Below are positions 12,001 to 21,595 of a stretch of DNA of 64,000 nucleotides, in pieces. A program made the position numbers and the translations under genes. Source of the DNA: Puccinia triticina (Eukaryota > Basidiomycota > Pucciniomycetes > Pucciniales > Pucciniaceae); assembly GCF_026914185.1 (NCBI RefSeq), contig NC_070574.1, positions 682,001-746,000 on the forward strand, read 5' to 3'. Within the stretch, counting starts at the first letter, position 1. Every line of letters starts with the position of its first letter. The notes under the pieces were generated by a model that was not told the DNA's origin, did no database searches, and worked only from the letters and a program-made list of their open reading frames with translations.

Positions 12001-13236
12001 GCACGGAGCTGGTAATATAGTTGCTGAGTTTTCCATCAACAGCGCGAAGGAGATCAAACATCTAGTAAGATTTGGGACATAAAGAGCCTCTCGCAGAACT
12101 ATTGTGGCTCCGTTGTCGAATTTGAGAGTTGCGGAGCCCTTGGCGACAGCGAATAGTTTGTGCTGATCCCACTTGTTGCCGGTTGCGATGCTCATTCGTA
12201 CAGGAGTTGTGGTATCGAACATGTCAAGAGAATTGAGCATGCGATGACTTGCTCCTGAGTCGAGGACCATAGACATCTTCCCTTCGGATTGTTTGGCGCC
12301 CGTGAGATAGCCAAATGTCGGACGAACTATACTCGCAGAAGAGGGAGGTTCGGAGGCCGTGGTAGTGATAAGGCCGGTGGGAGCAGGAGGAGCAGTGCGA
12401 GCTTTCTTATACAACCCAGGATGGAGAGTCCAGCAGTTCTCCTCTGTGTGCGACGTTGCAAGAGGATTATGCTGATGGTTTGTGCAGGGATGAGGATTAA
12501 ATCGCCGCTTCTTCTGATTGTTGCCGTTATTATTGGATCTTGACGCTTGTGTCGCGAGAGCCGTTGATGAGCTGGCCTCCACAACATCATCGCGATGCAT
12601 GGTAGCTGACACAGCGTCGTGATGAGCAATGTCACGAAGCTTAGCGATAATCTGCTTTGGATGGGCGAGCAACTCGGCATTACTGATGAGAGTTTCCATT
12701 AAGGACGGCCGCTTGTGAGTAATTCGAGCAATAATAGTACAGCTGAGAATCGTATCCGGTACATCGAGACCCATAGCCGCAAATTCAGCCAACATTGCCT
12801 CGAGCTGAGAAATGTACCGGTTTATGTCATCCTTGTATTGTATATCCTCCCACTTGCGCCAGGCGTGGTAGATCGCCAGAACAGAAGTTGAGGCGTATTC
12901 GCCTTTCAATTCCTTCCAAATGGTGAAGGCATCGTGTATGTTTTGATCGGTAATGATATGATTGTAGATATCATCTTCGATATGGCCGCTGAGAATAGCA
13001 GCGGCTTGAACATACTCTAGCTTGACTTCTTCGGAGGCGTTAGCGGGGAGAGGTTGCTCAATACACTTCAGGAGACTCTTAACCGCCAGATAAGTTTTGA
13101 CTTTTCGCTGCCAAATCGGAAAGTTGTCCCCTTTGAACGTTGGACATTTCAAAATGTCACGGTCGTTGCTAGAGGTTGTAGTTGCAGGGGCCGATGTGGA
13201 CGTGGAGGCAGCAGGGTTCTGGCGAGTTCCGGCCAT
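8812..13236 (-). pseudogene. Copia-2 Gag-Pol polyprotein, one in-frame TGA
   Basis: The ATG is at 13236-13234, 48 bp inside the LTR. There are about 1,470 codons. Domains are: Gag; knuckle-like CTNHQHN...CWTLHP; protease VLDSGASHR; integrase with an H-H-C-C zinc motif (WHRRMGHA...CDACMKGK), then ADLVGP, SDGGGEF and NGFAERA; a GKLKSEA-rich linker; RT with HVDD; RNase H with VDADWGN and LSTTEAEYKAL. The only break is TGA at 9744-9742, between INY and ALIGSLNYLS, where Copia-1 has arginine. The C-terminal 75 residues are encoded by the 3' LTR. A functional parent differing by this codon is likely to exist in the genome. Confidence 0.93.
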
Positions 13237-13284
13237 CGAGATCCGCTCTTAATTTGTGAGGATGAGATCGTGTGGTTCCGCGAT

Positions 13285-13298
13285 CGAGACTGTAAATC
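13285..13298 (-). promoter_or_regulatory. Copia-2 primer-binding site (half tRNA-Tyr type)
   Basis: On the minus strand GATTTACAGTCTCG follows the 5' LTR directly. It is the reverse complement of CGAGACTGTAAATC, an anticodon stem-loop with anticodon GTA (tyrosine), and not of a tRNA 3' end. Confidence 0.7.
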
Positions 13299-13983
13299 TG
13301 TAGAAATTCACAGAACTAAGAGCATTGTATTTCTTGATTAGAGAGGTCTATCTGGCATATCCAGAGACTTAGAGAAAGAAATACAAGGTACCTAAGAGCG
13401 GATCTTGACCGACTCTGGTATGGGCAATGCAGCTGGAATCACGTGTTCGTGATTCGGACGGAAGCGTCTGTTTGATTCAGTTAAGATCGAACGGCAGAGC
13501 GCTCAACACGGGCCGATTCGACTCGCGAGACTTCCGGAGCTGATGGTATCTGCTTCATCATTAAGCTCACGGTAAGATCTCTGCTTGAGTCTGTTAGGCT
13601 CTACAGCGAAGTACTTACCACCTGTGGTGGGTTCAGTTATTCTGTCGCTGAGGCTGGGACCTTTGCGGTCTGGGTTGGCGTTGGTAGCAAGCGTGCTGTA
13701 ACAGAGAAGAGTTCCTGTCAGCACTGCTTGACCTAGCTGTGACGATACCGCAATTCTCTTACCTTGTTGATGGTTGAGTTTGCTGGTATTGCTGAGGCAC
13801 TTCGTCGTTTGATGACGTGGCTAGTTGGGAGCAGAGGATTAGCGTTAGCTTAATCCTTCTGCCTGGGAGCATCATGCATATGCATGTGCCTGAGGGAAGC
13901 GCGGACTCACCGATCCCCCTTGCGGGGTTAGGGTTCTGTTCCTTGCGCGACCTGTGCTCTGGGCCCAAGCCCGAGTCTTGACA
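13299..13983 (-). repeat. Copia-2 5' LTR (right copy)
   Basis: It is 685 bp with the same termini as the left copy. The CATGCATATGCATG palindrome is at 13873-13886. It acts as the 5' LTR because the primer-binding site abuts it. Confidence 0.93.
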
Positions 13984-13988
13984 AAGTT

Positions 13989-14065
13989 TGTATTAGCAAC
14001 GCCGGGAGCGCGGATTGAGAGTATTCAAACTCAGCTTGGGGCAGAACCCTTGCAATCTTAGAAGT
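13989..14065 (+). pseudogene. HEM13: Coproporphyrinogen III oxidase pseudogene, 3' end
   Basis: The frame of 8303-8337 resumes after the Copia-2 target duplication with VLATPGARIESI, matching the conserved C-terminal block FNLV.DRGTKFGLATPGARIESI of the enzyme. It ends in TAG at about 14065 without the usual terminal tryptophan/tyrosine segment. Confidence 0.85.
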
Positions 14066-14630
14066 GGTGGGCTAGGGTGGGCTTCGTTGAAGATCCGCTT
14101 GAAGCTGGTTTTTTCTGATCCCTTCGATGTCAGAAGAAGGCAGCATCTTCCTGTGCAAGCACAGGGAGAGCACTTCCCACAAGCCCACCAAAGGCCTCTC
14201 CACATACCCGAAACACGCCAGACAACACCTCTTTCAGCTTCCACACAGCCCCTATGTAGGGGCGAGAATATAAGACATAGTCTCGTGACATAACAAAAGC
14301 CAAAAAAAAAAAAAAAGAAAACTGTGATACGATGTGGGCTCCTCTCGACAGCCCACGCCTATTCGATCAACTCGCCGGTGGATCCTCGACCAAGGTAAGC
14401 TCGATTTCTTCTCATTTCTTCTAGTCCTTCCAAACGAAGAATCGCCAGTAAAGGAATCCGCCTTTGTATGCATCGCTGATTCCTTTCAATTTTCGACCTT
14501 CCTATCCTTATGCAACCCGACCGTTCCAAATTGAATTTAAATCAAATTTGCATTTGAAGGCATTGTCCGAATGAACAACGCGAGCTTCCTTCCTTTCCTT
14601 TTCAAGGAGGGTGAATGGGGTTCCCCTTGA
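14066..14630. other. Interval before Copia-3, no gene recognised
   Basis: It contains a 15-base A-run near 14305 and an A/T-rich tract ending at GGAGGGTGAATGGGG. An ORF at 14015-14293 has no recognisable motif. When Copia-3 is removed, this joins 21596 onwards, where a TATTTAAAG motif lies. The two parts may be the upstream region of the ORF at 22171. Confidence 0.4.
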
Positions 14631-15230
14631 TAAAAGGTTTCACACAACTAAGAGCGTTTTTATTGCTTTAGATAATCTGGTCTATCTGTCAAACACAGAG
14701 ACATGATAAAAGATAAAAACAAGATTATACCTAAGAGCGGATCGATAGCCGTCCTCGGTAGAGATGATAAGAAGAAAATGACTGCTAAGCAGCTAAGGTC
14801 GCTCAATGGCGATGGTGACAGTGCGTCTGATAGGATAAGTGGCAACTGCGCTCGGCGTCAGTGCTGAGGCTTCCAGAGCTGAAGCTGATAAGAGAAAGAT
14901 TCTCTTACATGGACTCGGGCGGCGTTGCGCTCAACACTAGCCAATCCGAGCTAGGAGATTGCGGGAGCTGTCGGTTTCTGCTGTGCACGAAAGCCGACAG
15001 TCAGCCTCTGACAACTCTAGTTTGGGAACTGCAGCGCAGGACTTACCTCCTTTGGAGTGTGTAGTGATCCTGTCGCTGAGTCTGGAATCGTTCCGGTCTG
15101 CGCTGGCGTCGGACGTTAATGTGCTGTATCAGGAATGAAGATCCTGTCAGTCTAAGTGTCCTAGCTGAGACGAACCCAGCATTCCTGCTTACCTGATTGG
15201 TATTTGGGTCTGCTTGGGTCGCTTGGGCAC

Positions 15231-15328
15231 TGTTATGGCCTGGTGTATACCTCTCCGGGGGAGAGTTGATGCCCGCTACGATCGTGTAGTTGGGTGGTAC
15301 CTTTTCTTCCTTCCCCGGGGTTTTTACA
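15231..15328 (+). repeat. TRIM 5' terminal repeat
   Basis: It is 98 bp with TG...CA ends; it contains a short inverted repeat CTCTCCGGGGGAGAG. Confidence 0.92.
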
Positions 15329-15344
15329 GGTTATGAGCCCAGCG
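15329..15344 (+). promoter_or_regulatory. TRIM primer-binding site (half initiator tRNA-Met type)
   Basis: GGTTATGAGCCCAGCG directly follows the repeat. It is the reverse complement of CGCTGGGCTCATAACC, the anticodon arm of eukaryotic initiator tRNA-Met (anticodon CAT). Priming by the 5' half of this tRNA is known for Drosophila copia and yeast Ty5. Confidence 0.8.
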
Positions 15345-15728
15345 TTACCTCTGTCGCGTGTTCAATTCCCATTGCCTGCATCTCGCACATGTCACATCTC
15401 CCCAGCTTGTAACCCTCACATAACATGACATAACTGTGTTAGCTACTCCTAGTCTTACATATAAGCATATTATTGATTATTGGTTTAGGAGTGTGGTTGC
15501 CTTAAAATAGTTCCACGGTTCATGGGTGCCAAAAGTCCCATTTTAAGATAAATCATAGTATAGTCTTTAAAAAAATAGCATTAGTATAGTAGCCAGTATG
15601 CGTGAAAGTTGACAGTTAACAAGTCTGTCGGGGAGTAACACTTAGATTTGTATGTAGTTTCACACCAGTCCATTTGGTGTCCAATCCAATATCACCTCTG
15701 TTATCAGTGATATTGGCTTGCGGGGGAG

Positions 15729-15826
15729 TGTTATGGCCTGGTGTATACCTCTCCGGGGGAGAGTTGATGCCCGCTACGATCGTGTAGTTGGGTGGTACCT
15801 TTTCTTCCTTCCCCGGGGTTTTTACA
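15729..15826 (+). repeat. TRIM 3' terminal repeat
   Basis: It is 98 bp and appears identical to the 5' copy; it is preceded by the purine tract GCGGGGGAG. Confidence 0.92.
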
Positions 15827-16020
15827 GGCACTTCGTCTATTGCTGACGTGGCTGAAAGAGAGAGGAGCAGGGTTTCAGCCTTAAGCTTGAACCATCTGCC
15901 TGGGAGCTGCATGCATATGCATGAGCCTGTGGGTCGCGCCGACTCACCGATCCCCCTTGCGGGGTTAGGGTTCAATGCCTTGCGCTTCCTTTGTTCAGGG
16001 GCGGAGCCTGAATCTTGACA

Positions 16021-19000
16021 GCCCACCATGCTTCGATCCGGGAGGGTTGAAGCAACTTGAGAGGACGGTCTGATGCCAATCGCGTCTAGGGCCCGTCAAA
16101 TGATAACTCGGCCGACCGGTTTGGTGAGAAAGTCGGCTGCATTGGATTCAGATTTGATGTAGCTAAGACTGATGAGGCGGCGAACTACAAGTTCTCGGAC
16201 AAAGTGAAGGCGTATCGCCATATGCTTCGTGCGAAAGCTATTTTGGGATGTTTCGCTCTTGGCTAGATTGATTGCTCCTCTGTTGTCAACCAGGACGTTG
16301 ATAGAGGTCTGTTCAGGTTTGATTTTCACTTCGGACAGAAGATTTGAGAGCCAGGCGAGTTCGCGGCCTAAGTCAGACAGCGCTTTATATTCCGCTTTGG
16401 TTGTTGATAAGGACACCATTGCTTGTTTGGATGATTTCCACGCTAGCAGATGTGAACTGGCCATGATGGCAAAGCCCGTTGAGGAACGTCTGGTATCGGG
16501 ACAATTCCCCCAGTCCGCATCAACGTGCATCGGTTTGCTTGAGAAAAGTTAGCCCAAGGTTCTTGGTACCCGAGAGATACCTGTACACTTGTACGGCTGC
16601 ATGATAGTGGAGAATTCCTGGATGCTCGAGGTATTGTGATAATGAGCTGACAGCGTAAGCGATATCCGGGCGGGTCAAAACACTGAGATAGTTGAGGGAG
16701 CCAATCAGCGCTCAATAGCTGACTCCCGTTTTGCGAAACTCTTCAATTTCATGTTGGGTGGCTTTCTTCAGGTACGCCTTAGGATTTAACGGGCACGAAG
16801 CGGGATGAAGCTTATCAAAACCGAACTCCTCCAGTTTGCGCTCAATAAATTGGGATTGGTTGATATGCAGTCCGCGGCTGGATTGCTTGATTTTCATACC
16901 GAGTAAGAACTTGGCCTCGCCCAAGTATTTGATCTTGAACTCAGCTTCCATTTCTTCTTTAAATCAGAGCGGTTGCTTGCTGATAAAGACTAAGTCATCC
17001 ACATGAGCGTAGACAAACGTATCTTCCCTTCCGGGAACTCCGCAGCGGTAGAACACACACGGGTCGGCTACTGAGATTACAAAGCCGATCTTCTTTAGGT
17101 AGCTTGACAGTCGGTTGTACCACACTAATGGTGCTTGGCGAAGTCCGTAAATGGCTTTCTTCAGCTCCAAAACCGTGTTTGGAGGGAAGGAAAGACCGGG
17201 AGGCGGCAAGAGAGTGACTTTTTCTTCAAGCGGACAGGTCAGAAATGCACTTCTAACGTCGAGTTGGTGGATCTCGAGGTCATTGTCGACTGCAAACAAT
17301 AGGAATAACCGCAGTGAGCAGGGTTGCCCAGTTGGAGCATACCTGGCTTTGAAGTTTAGGCCGTAGGTCTGTCTGAACCCTTGTGCGCAGATTCTAGCCT
17401 TGAACTCCGTTACTTCATTGTTGGGGCCTAGCTTTTTGCGGAACGCCCAGGTTGCCGGTATCGGCGAGTCGTCCGGCGCACAGAGCCGCTGAAGCCACAC
17501 GTTGTGTTGATTCATGTTGGCCAGCTCCTTGAGCTCGGCTTCCTTCCAGTTCAGGGCTTCAGAGGACTTCATCGCTTGACCGTGGTTGCTCGGCTCGGGA
17601 ACTACAGTGACGTGGTACATTTGTCGTCTCTTGTAGTTCCTGATGTTGGAGGGGTCGATATCACTGATGATCTGAGTTGGGTGGCGCGGACCAATGACTT
17701 TGATGAGTCGTGGTTGTCGAGGAGGTTCTGATGGAAAACCCGGCTGATCTTGACCATTGGAGTTAGCTGGCGACTCTTCAGGAAGCTCGTCCTGCTTGTT
17801 TTCCTCTTTGTCTTCAAGCCTGGGACCAACACTGGGTCGCTACGCTACGCTACGCTATTTCAGCGCTACGCGTTAGCGTAGCGGCAAAAAGCGCCCATCT
17901 ATTTTGCATAGCGTTAGCGCGCTGTTAGCGCCGCTACGCTGCGCTAATTTTCAGCGGCGCTAACAGCGCGCCAATTTTTTGGTTAGCGTTAGCGCGCCGC
18001 TACATTCGCTACGCTACGCTGCGCTGCGCTACAGCGCTTTTAGCGGAAAAAAAGCCCTTTTTCCCGCTAAAGGCGCTGTAGCGCAGCGTAGCGCAGCGTA
18101 GCGCGCGCTCTTTTGCGCCCTGCATGCGTAGCGTTAGCGCAATTGCGCGCATCTGCGCTAACGCTACGCTATCAGCTAAAATAGCTGCGCACCGCGTGCG
18201 CGTAGCGTTAGCGCATATGCGTGCAATTGCGCTAACGCTACGCTAAAAAATAGCGCATTCGCGCTGCGCTACGCTACGCTAACCGCTATGGTTAGCGTAG
18301 CGACCCAGTGTTGCTGGGACCTGGTGCCAACCCAGCCAGAATTTGGTTGTAGTCTTCCTCCTCCCCAACTTCCTGCGGATCCTCGCGGCGTTCTCCGTCG
18401 AGTTCGGCTTCTTCGGTGAATGGCAGTGGTTTGCATTCCGTGAAGGAAGGGAGCTTGTTGACTCCAAGCGAGTGGTGACTTTTGCTTAGCGCTGGACAGG
18501 CTGGAAACTTGGCTTCATCGAAGTGGACTTGTCGCAAAACAACAAAGGTCTTGTCGGCGGGGCGATAGATGCGGTACGCCGTGAAATCATTGTCGTAGCC
18601 CACCATAATTCCATCCCAGGAAATCGGGCCGAACTTGATGCCTCGATTCTGCTTGGGTTTAACGATCCAAGCCTGGCAGCCAAATGGTCGAAAGAACTTC
18701 AAGTTTGGCTTTATTCTGAACATCAGCTCCATTGGAGACGCGCGGGACTTGCTTAAGGATGGTAAGCAGTTGGTTGTCGCGGTGGCCGACTTGACAGCTT
18801 CTCCCCACCACTCTGGATCCAAGTTAGCTTGCATCATGAACGTGCGGGTCATTTTGATGATCGTCCGGTTAGCCCGCTTGGCAAAACCATTATGTTGCGG
18901 TGTGTATGGGGGTGACACCGTGTGTTGAATTCCGGCTTCTTTGAGAATAGAGCCAAGTGACTTGCTGACAAACTCGCCCCCTCCGTCTGAGATGAGCTTT

Positions 19001-20745
19001 TTGAGATTTTTACCGGTTTGTTTCTCAAAGAACGTCGTAAACTCTAAGATAGCTGCTGGTGCATCGCTCTTTAGCTTGAGTATTTTGGTATGGATGTACC
19101 CGGAGTGCTGATCTACCAGGGTCAAGAAATACCGAGCACCACCGTTGGTAGCTGGAGTGATTGGTCCGACTAGATCAGCGTGAACTGCGTCAAGTAAGTC
19201 AACGGTTGGCTTGAAGTGGCTGTTGAACGGCAGCCTGGCAACTTTGCCTTTCATGCAGGCTTCACAAGCCCTAGTCGGTTCAGTGGGTAGCTGTTTCCCT
19301 AGCATCGTTTCAATGCGCTTCCGACTGGCGTGCCCCATTCGTCGGTGCCAGATCTCAAAGTCACCTGGCTTAGCGTCCGGCGTAATAGCGGTGAGATGCG
19401 CTTCCGGTGGGTTCGCATGAAGGTCGCGCAAGCCAACTAGCTCAAATATTGAGTTGGATGTGTCAATGCTGAGAGCAGTGAGGTTGTCGATCTTGACCTC
19501 GAAGCCGCAGGGTGCAGGAGTAATGCTTGCCGAGTTCTCCATTAATTGCGCAAACAATAAAAGGCTTCGGGTGAGATTAGGCACGTAAAGTGCATCCTTC
19601 AATGTAACAGTGGTGCCGTTATCGAATTGCAAGGTGGCGTTACCCTTTGCAACAGCAAAGAGCTCGTTCTGGTCCCATTTGTTCCCAGTCTTGATACTAA
19701 TGCGAACTGGTGCGGTAGTGTCGAACAAGTCCAATGCGTTGAGCATGTGGTTACTTGCTCCGGAATACAGGACCATGCGCATTTGGTCGCTCTTGTCGTC
19801 AGGACCAGTCAAGTAGCCAAACGTAGGCCGGACAATGTTGGAGGTTTCCGATTGTGGCGCTTGCTGAACAGTGGTCATCAGGCCGGTAGGGGGCAGGGCC
19901 TGTCTTGCCTTCTTGAAGAGGCCGGGATGAAGTGTCCAGCAGACCTCCTCCTCGTGTCCAGACAACGGGTTATGTTTGCCTTCCAAGCAGGGGTGCGGAT
20001 TGAAGCGGCGTTTCTTTTGACCTTTAGGGTTGCGGGCGTTATGCAAGGTTTGCGTGGCTAAAGCTGTTGAGGAGCTGGCCGGTGAGTATTCTTCTCTGTT
20101 CATCGTCGCCGCAACTGCATCATGGTGAGCGATATCCCTAAGTTTAGTGATGATTTGCTTAGGTTGTGTTAAGAGCTCGGCGTTACTGATCAAGTTCTCC
20201 ATGAGTGAAGGTCTTTTTCGCGAGATCCTAGCTATGATGGTGCAGCTGAGAATCGTGGCAGGCACCTCCAGGCCCATGGCGGCGAATTCGGCGAGCATTG
20301 ATTCGAGCTGAGAGATGTAGCGATTGATATCATCTCTGTACTGAATGTCTTCCCATTTCCTCCAGGCGTGGTAGATAGCCAGTACGGAGGAGGAGGCATA
20401 CTCGCTCTTCAGTTCCTTCCAGATAGCGAAGGCGTCATAGATGTTAGCGTCGGTAATGATATGATTGTAAATATTGTCGCCAATATGCCCGCTAAGGATC
20501 GCCGCTGCCCGTACATACTCCTGTTTCTTCTCCTCTGAGGCGTCTGCGGGTAGAGGTTCGTCGAGACACTTGAGCAAACTTTTGACTGCCAAGTACGTTT
20601 TGACCTTGCGTTGCCAGATGGGAAAATTATCGCCAGTGAAGGTCGGACATTTGAAAAGGTCCTTATCTTTGCTGGTGTTTGAGGAAGAAGCGGCAGCCGC
20701 TGTCGCTGAAGAAGAAGGAACTGGAGTTTGTTGGGTTCCGGCCAT
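16021..20745 (-). pseudogene. Copia-3 Gag-Pol polyprotein, broken
   Basis: The ATG is at 20745. Gag, protease (here VLYSGASNH, with the catalytic Asp of D-S-G changed to Tyr), integrase (ADLVGP, SDGGGEF, NGFAKRA with E changed to K), RT (HVDD) and RNase H (VDADWGN) are collinear with Copia-2. Lesions on the minus strand: the MITE at 17827-18313; TGA at 16966-16964; TGA at 16714-16712, the same codon as in Copia-2; a frameshift near 16530; TGA at 16098-16096. Removing the MITE with one 7-bp duplication restores the frame (APGPRLED). With mutated protease and integrase residues the copy is dead. Confidence 0.92.
17827..18313. mobile_element. MITE-A, 487 bp, made largely of TAGCG/CGCTA pentamers
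   Basis: Terminal inverted repeats CAACACTGGGTCGCTACG and their complement bound the element, with a 7-bp duplication CTGGGAC (17820-17826, 18314-18320). Nearly the whole interior consists of GCTACGCTACGC, GTTAGCG and related motifs in both orientations, giving extensive self-complementarity. It encodes no protein. CA...TG ends and a near-8-bp duplication suggest hAT relationship. Confidence 0.88.
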
Positions 20746-20792
20746 TGCGATCCGCTCCTAGTCGTGCAGGTGAGGTCAAAGTGTTCTGAACT

Positions 20793-20806
20793 CGAGACTG
20801 TAAATC
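20793..20806 (-). promoter_or_regulatory. Copia-3 primer-binding site (half tRNA-Tyr type)
   Basis: On the minus strand GATTTACAGTCTCG abuts the 5' LTR. It is identical to the Copia-2 site although the LTRs have diverged. Confidence 0.7.
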
Positions 20807-21595
20807 TGAAAGGTTTCACACAACTAAGAGCGTTTTTATTGCTTTAGATAATCTGGTCTATCCGTCAAACACAGAGACATGATAAAAGATAAAAACAAGA
20901 TTATACCTAAGAGCGGATCGATAGCCGTCCTCGGTAGAGATGATAAGAAGAAAATGACTGCTAAGCAGCTAAGGTCGCTCAATGGCGATGGTGACAGTGC
21001 GTCTGATAGGATAAGTGGCAACTGCGCTCGGCGTCAGTGCTGAGGCTTCCAGAGCTGAAGCTGATAAGAGAAAGATTCTCTTACATGGACTCGGGCGGCG
21101 TTGCGCTCAACACTAGCCAATCCGAGCTAGGAGATTGCGGGAGCTGTCGGTTTCTGCTGTGCACAAAAGCCGACAGTCAGCCTCCGACAACTCTAGTTTG
21201 GGAACTGCAGCGCAGGACTTACCTCCTTTGGAGTGTGTAGTGATCCTGTCGCTGAGTCTGGAACTGTTCCGGTCTGCGCTGGCGTCGGACGTTAATGTGC
21301 TGTATCAGGAATGAAGATCCTGTCAGTCTAACTGTCCTAGCTGAGACGAACCCAGCATTCCTGCTTACCTGATTGGTATTTGGGTCTGCTTGGGTTGCTT
21401 GGGCACTTCGTCTATTGCTGACGTGGCTGAAAGAGAGAGGAGCAGGGTTTCAGCCTTAAGCTTGAACCATCTGCCTGGGAGCTGCATGCATATGCATGAG
21501 CCTGTGGGTCGCGCCGACTCACCGATCCCCCTTGCGGGGTTAGGGTTCAATGCCTTGCGCTTCCTTTGTTCAGGGGCGGAGCCTGAATCTTGACA
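20807..21595 (-). repeat. Copia-3 5' LTR (right copy)
   Basis: It is 789 bp; read on the minus strand it runs from TGTCAAGATTC to CCTTTCA. It lacks the TRIM found in the partner. The CATGCATATGCATG palindrome is at 21485-21498. Confidence 0.94.

Larger units (their letters stand above)
8338..13983 (-). mobile_element. Copia-2, nearly intact Ty1/Copia retrotransposon
   Basis: The element is 5,646 bp on the minus strand, with LTRs at 8338-9036 and 13299-13983 and target duplication AAGTT (8333-8337, 13984-13988). It sits inside the coproporphyrinogen oxidase pseudogene; joining the flanks makes the coding frame continuous (GTKF then VLATPGARIES). Its polyprotein is open except for a single TGA, so it is the best preserved Copia element in the window. 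Confidence 0.95.
15231..15826 (+). mobile_element. TRIM: 596-bp miniature LTR retrotransposon
   Basis: Two 98-bp direct repeats (15231-15328 and 15729-15826), each TGTTATGG...TTTTTACA and apparently identical, flank 400 bp of non-coding DNA. There is a 5-bp target duplication GGCAC (15226-15230, 15827-15831). A primer-binding site follows the first repeat and a purine tract GCGGGGGAG precedes the second. No ORF of meaningful length lies inside. Size, termini, priming site and duplication all fit a terminal-repeat retrotransposon in miniature that is mobilised by another element. Confidence 0.92.
14631..16020 (-). repeat. Copia-3 3' LTR (left copy), interrupted by a TRIM
   Basis: Read on the minus strand it starts TGTCAAGATTCAGG and ends TTTTA, where the partner has TTTCA. 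It is interrupted at 15231-15826. A CATGCATATGCATG palindrome is at 15910-15923. Confidence 0.93.
14631..21595 (-). mobile_element. Copia-3, Ty1/Copia retrotransposon carrying two younger insertions
   Basis: It lies on the minus strand with target duplication CTTGA (14626-14630, 21596-21600). The right LTR is 789 bp. The left LTR is 1,390 bp, and subtracting a 596-bp TRIM plus its 5-bp duplication gives exactly 789. A 487-bp MITE interrupts the coding region. The first two bases of the left LTR read TA instead of TG, a G-to-A change. It is related to Copia-2 in protein and LTR motifs but is clearly a different family. Confidence 0.94.

Noticed and set aside
1630..13988. Insertion preference for AAGTTTG by Copia elements
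   Set aside because: Copia-1 and Copia-2 both duplicated AAGTT before TG, but Copia-3 used CTTGA; two sites are too few.
2601..16964. TGA as a reassigned sense codon
   Set aside because: All Copia stops are TGA, but UPF1, the Gypsy ORFs and the hAT transposase also end naturally in TGA; CpG decay explains the pattern.
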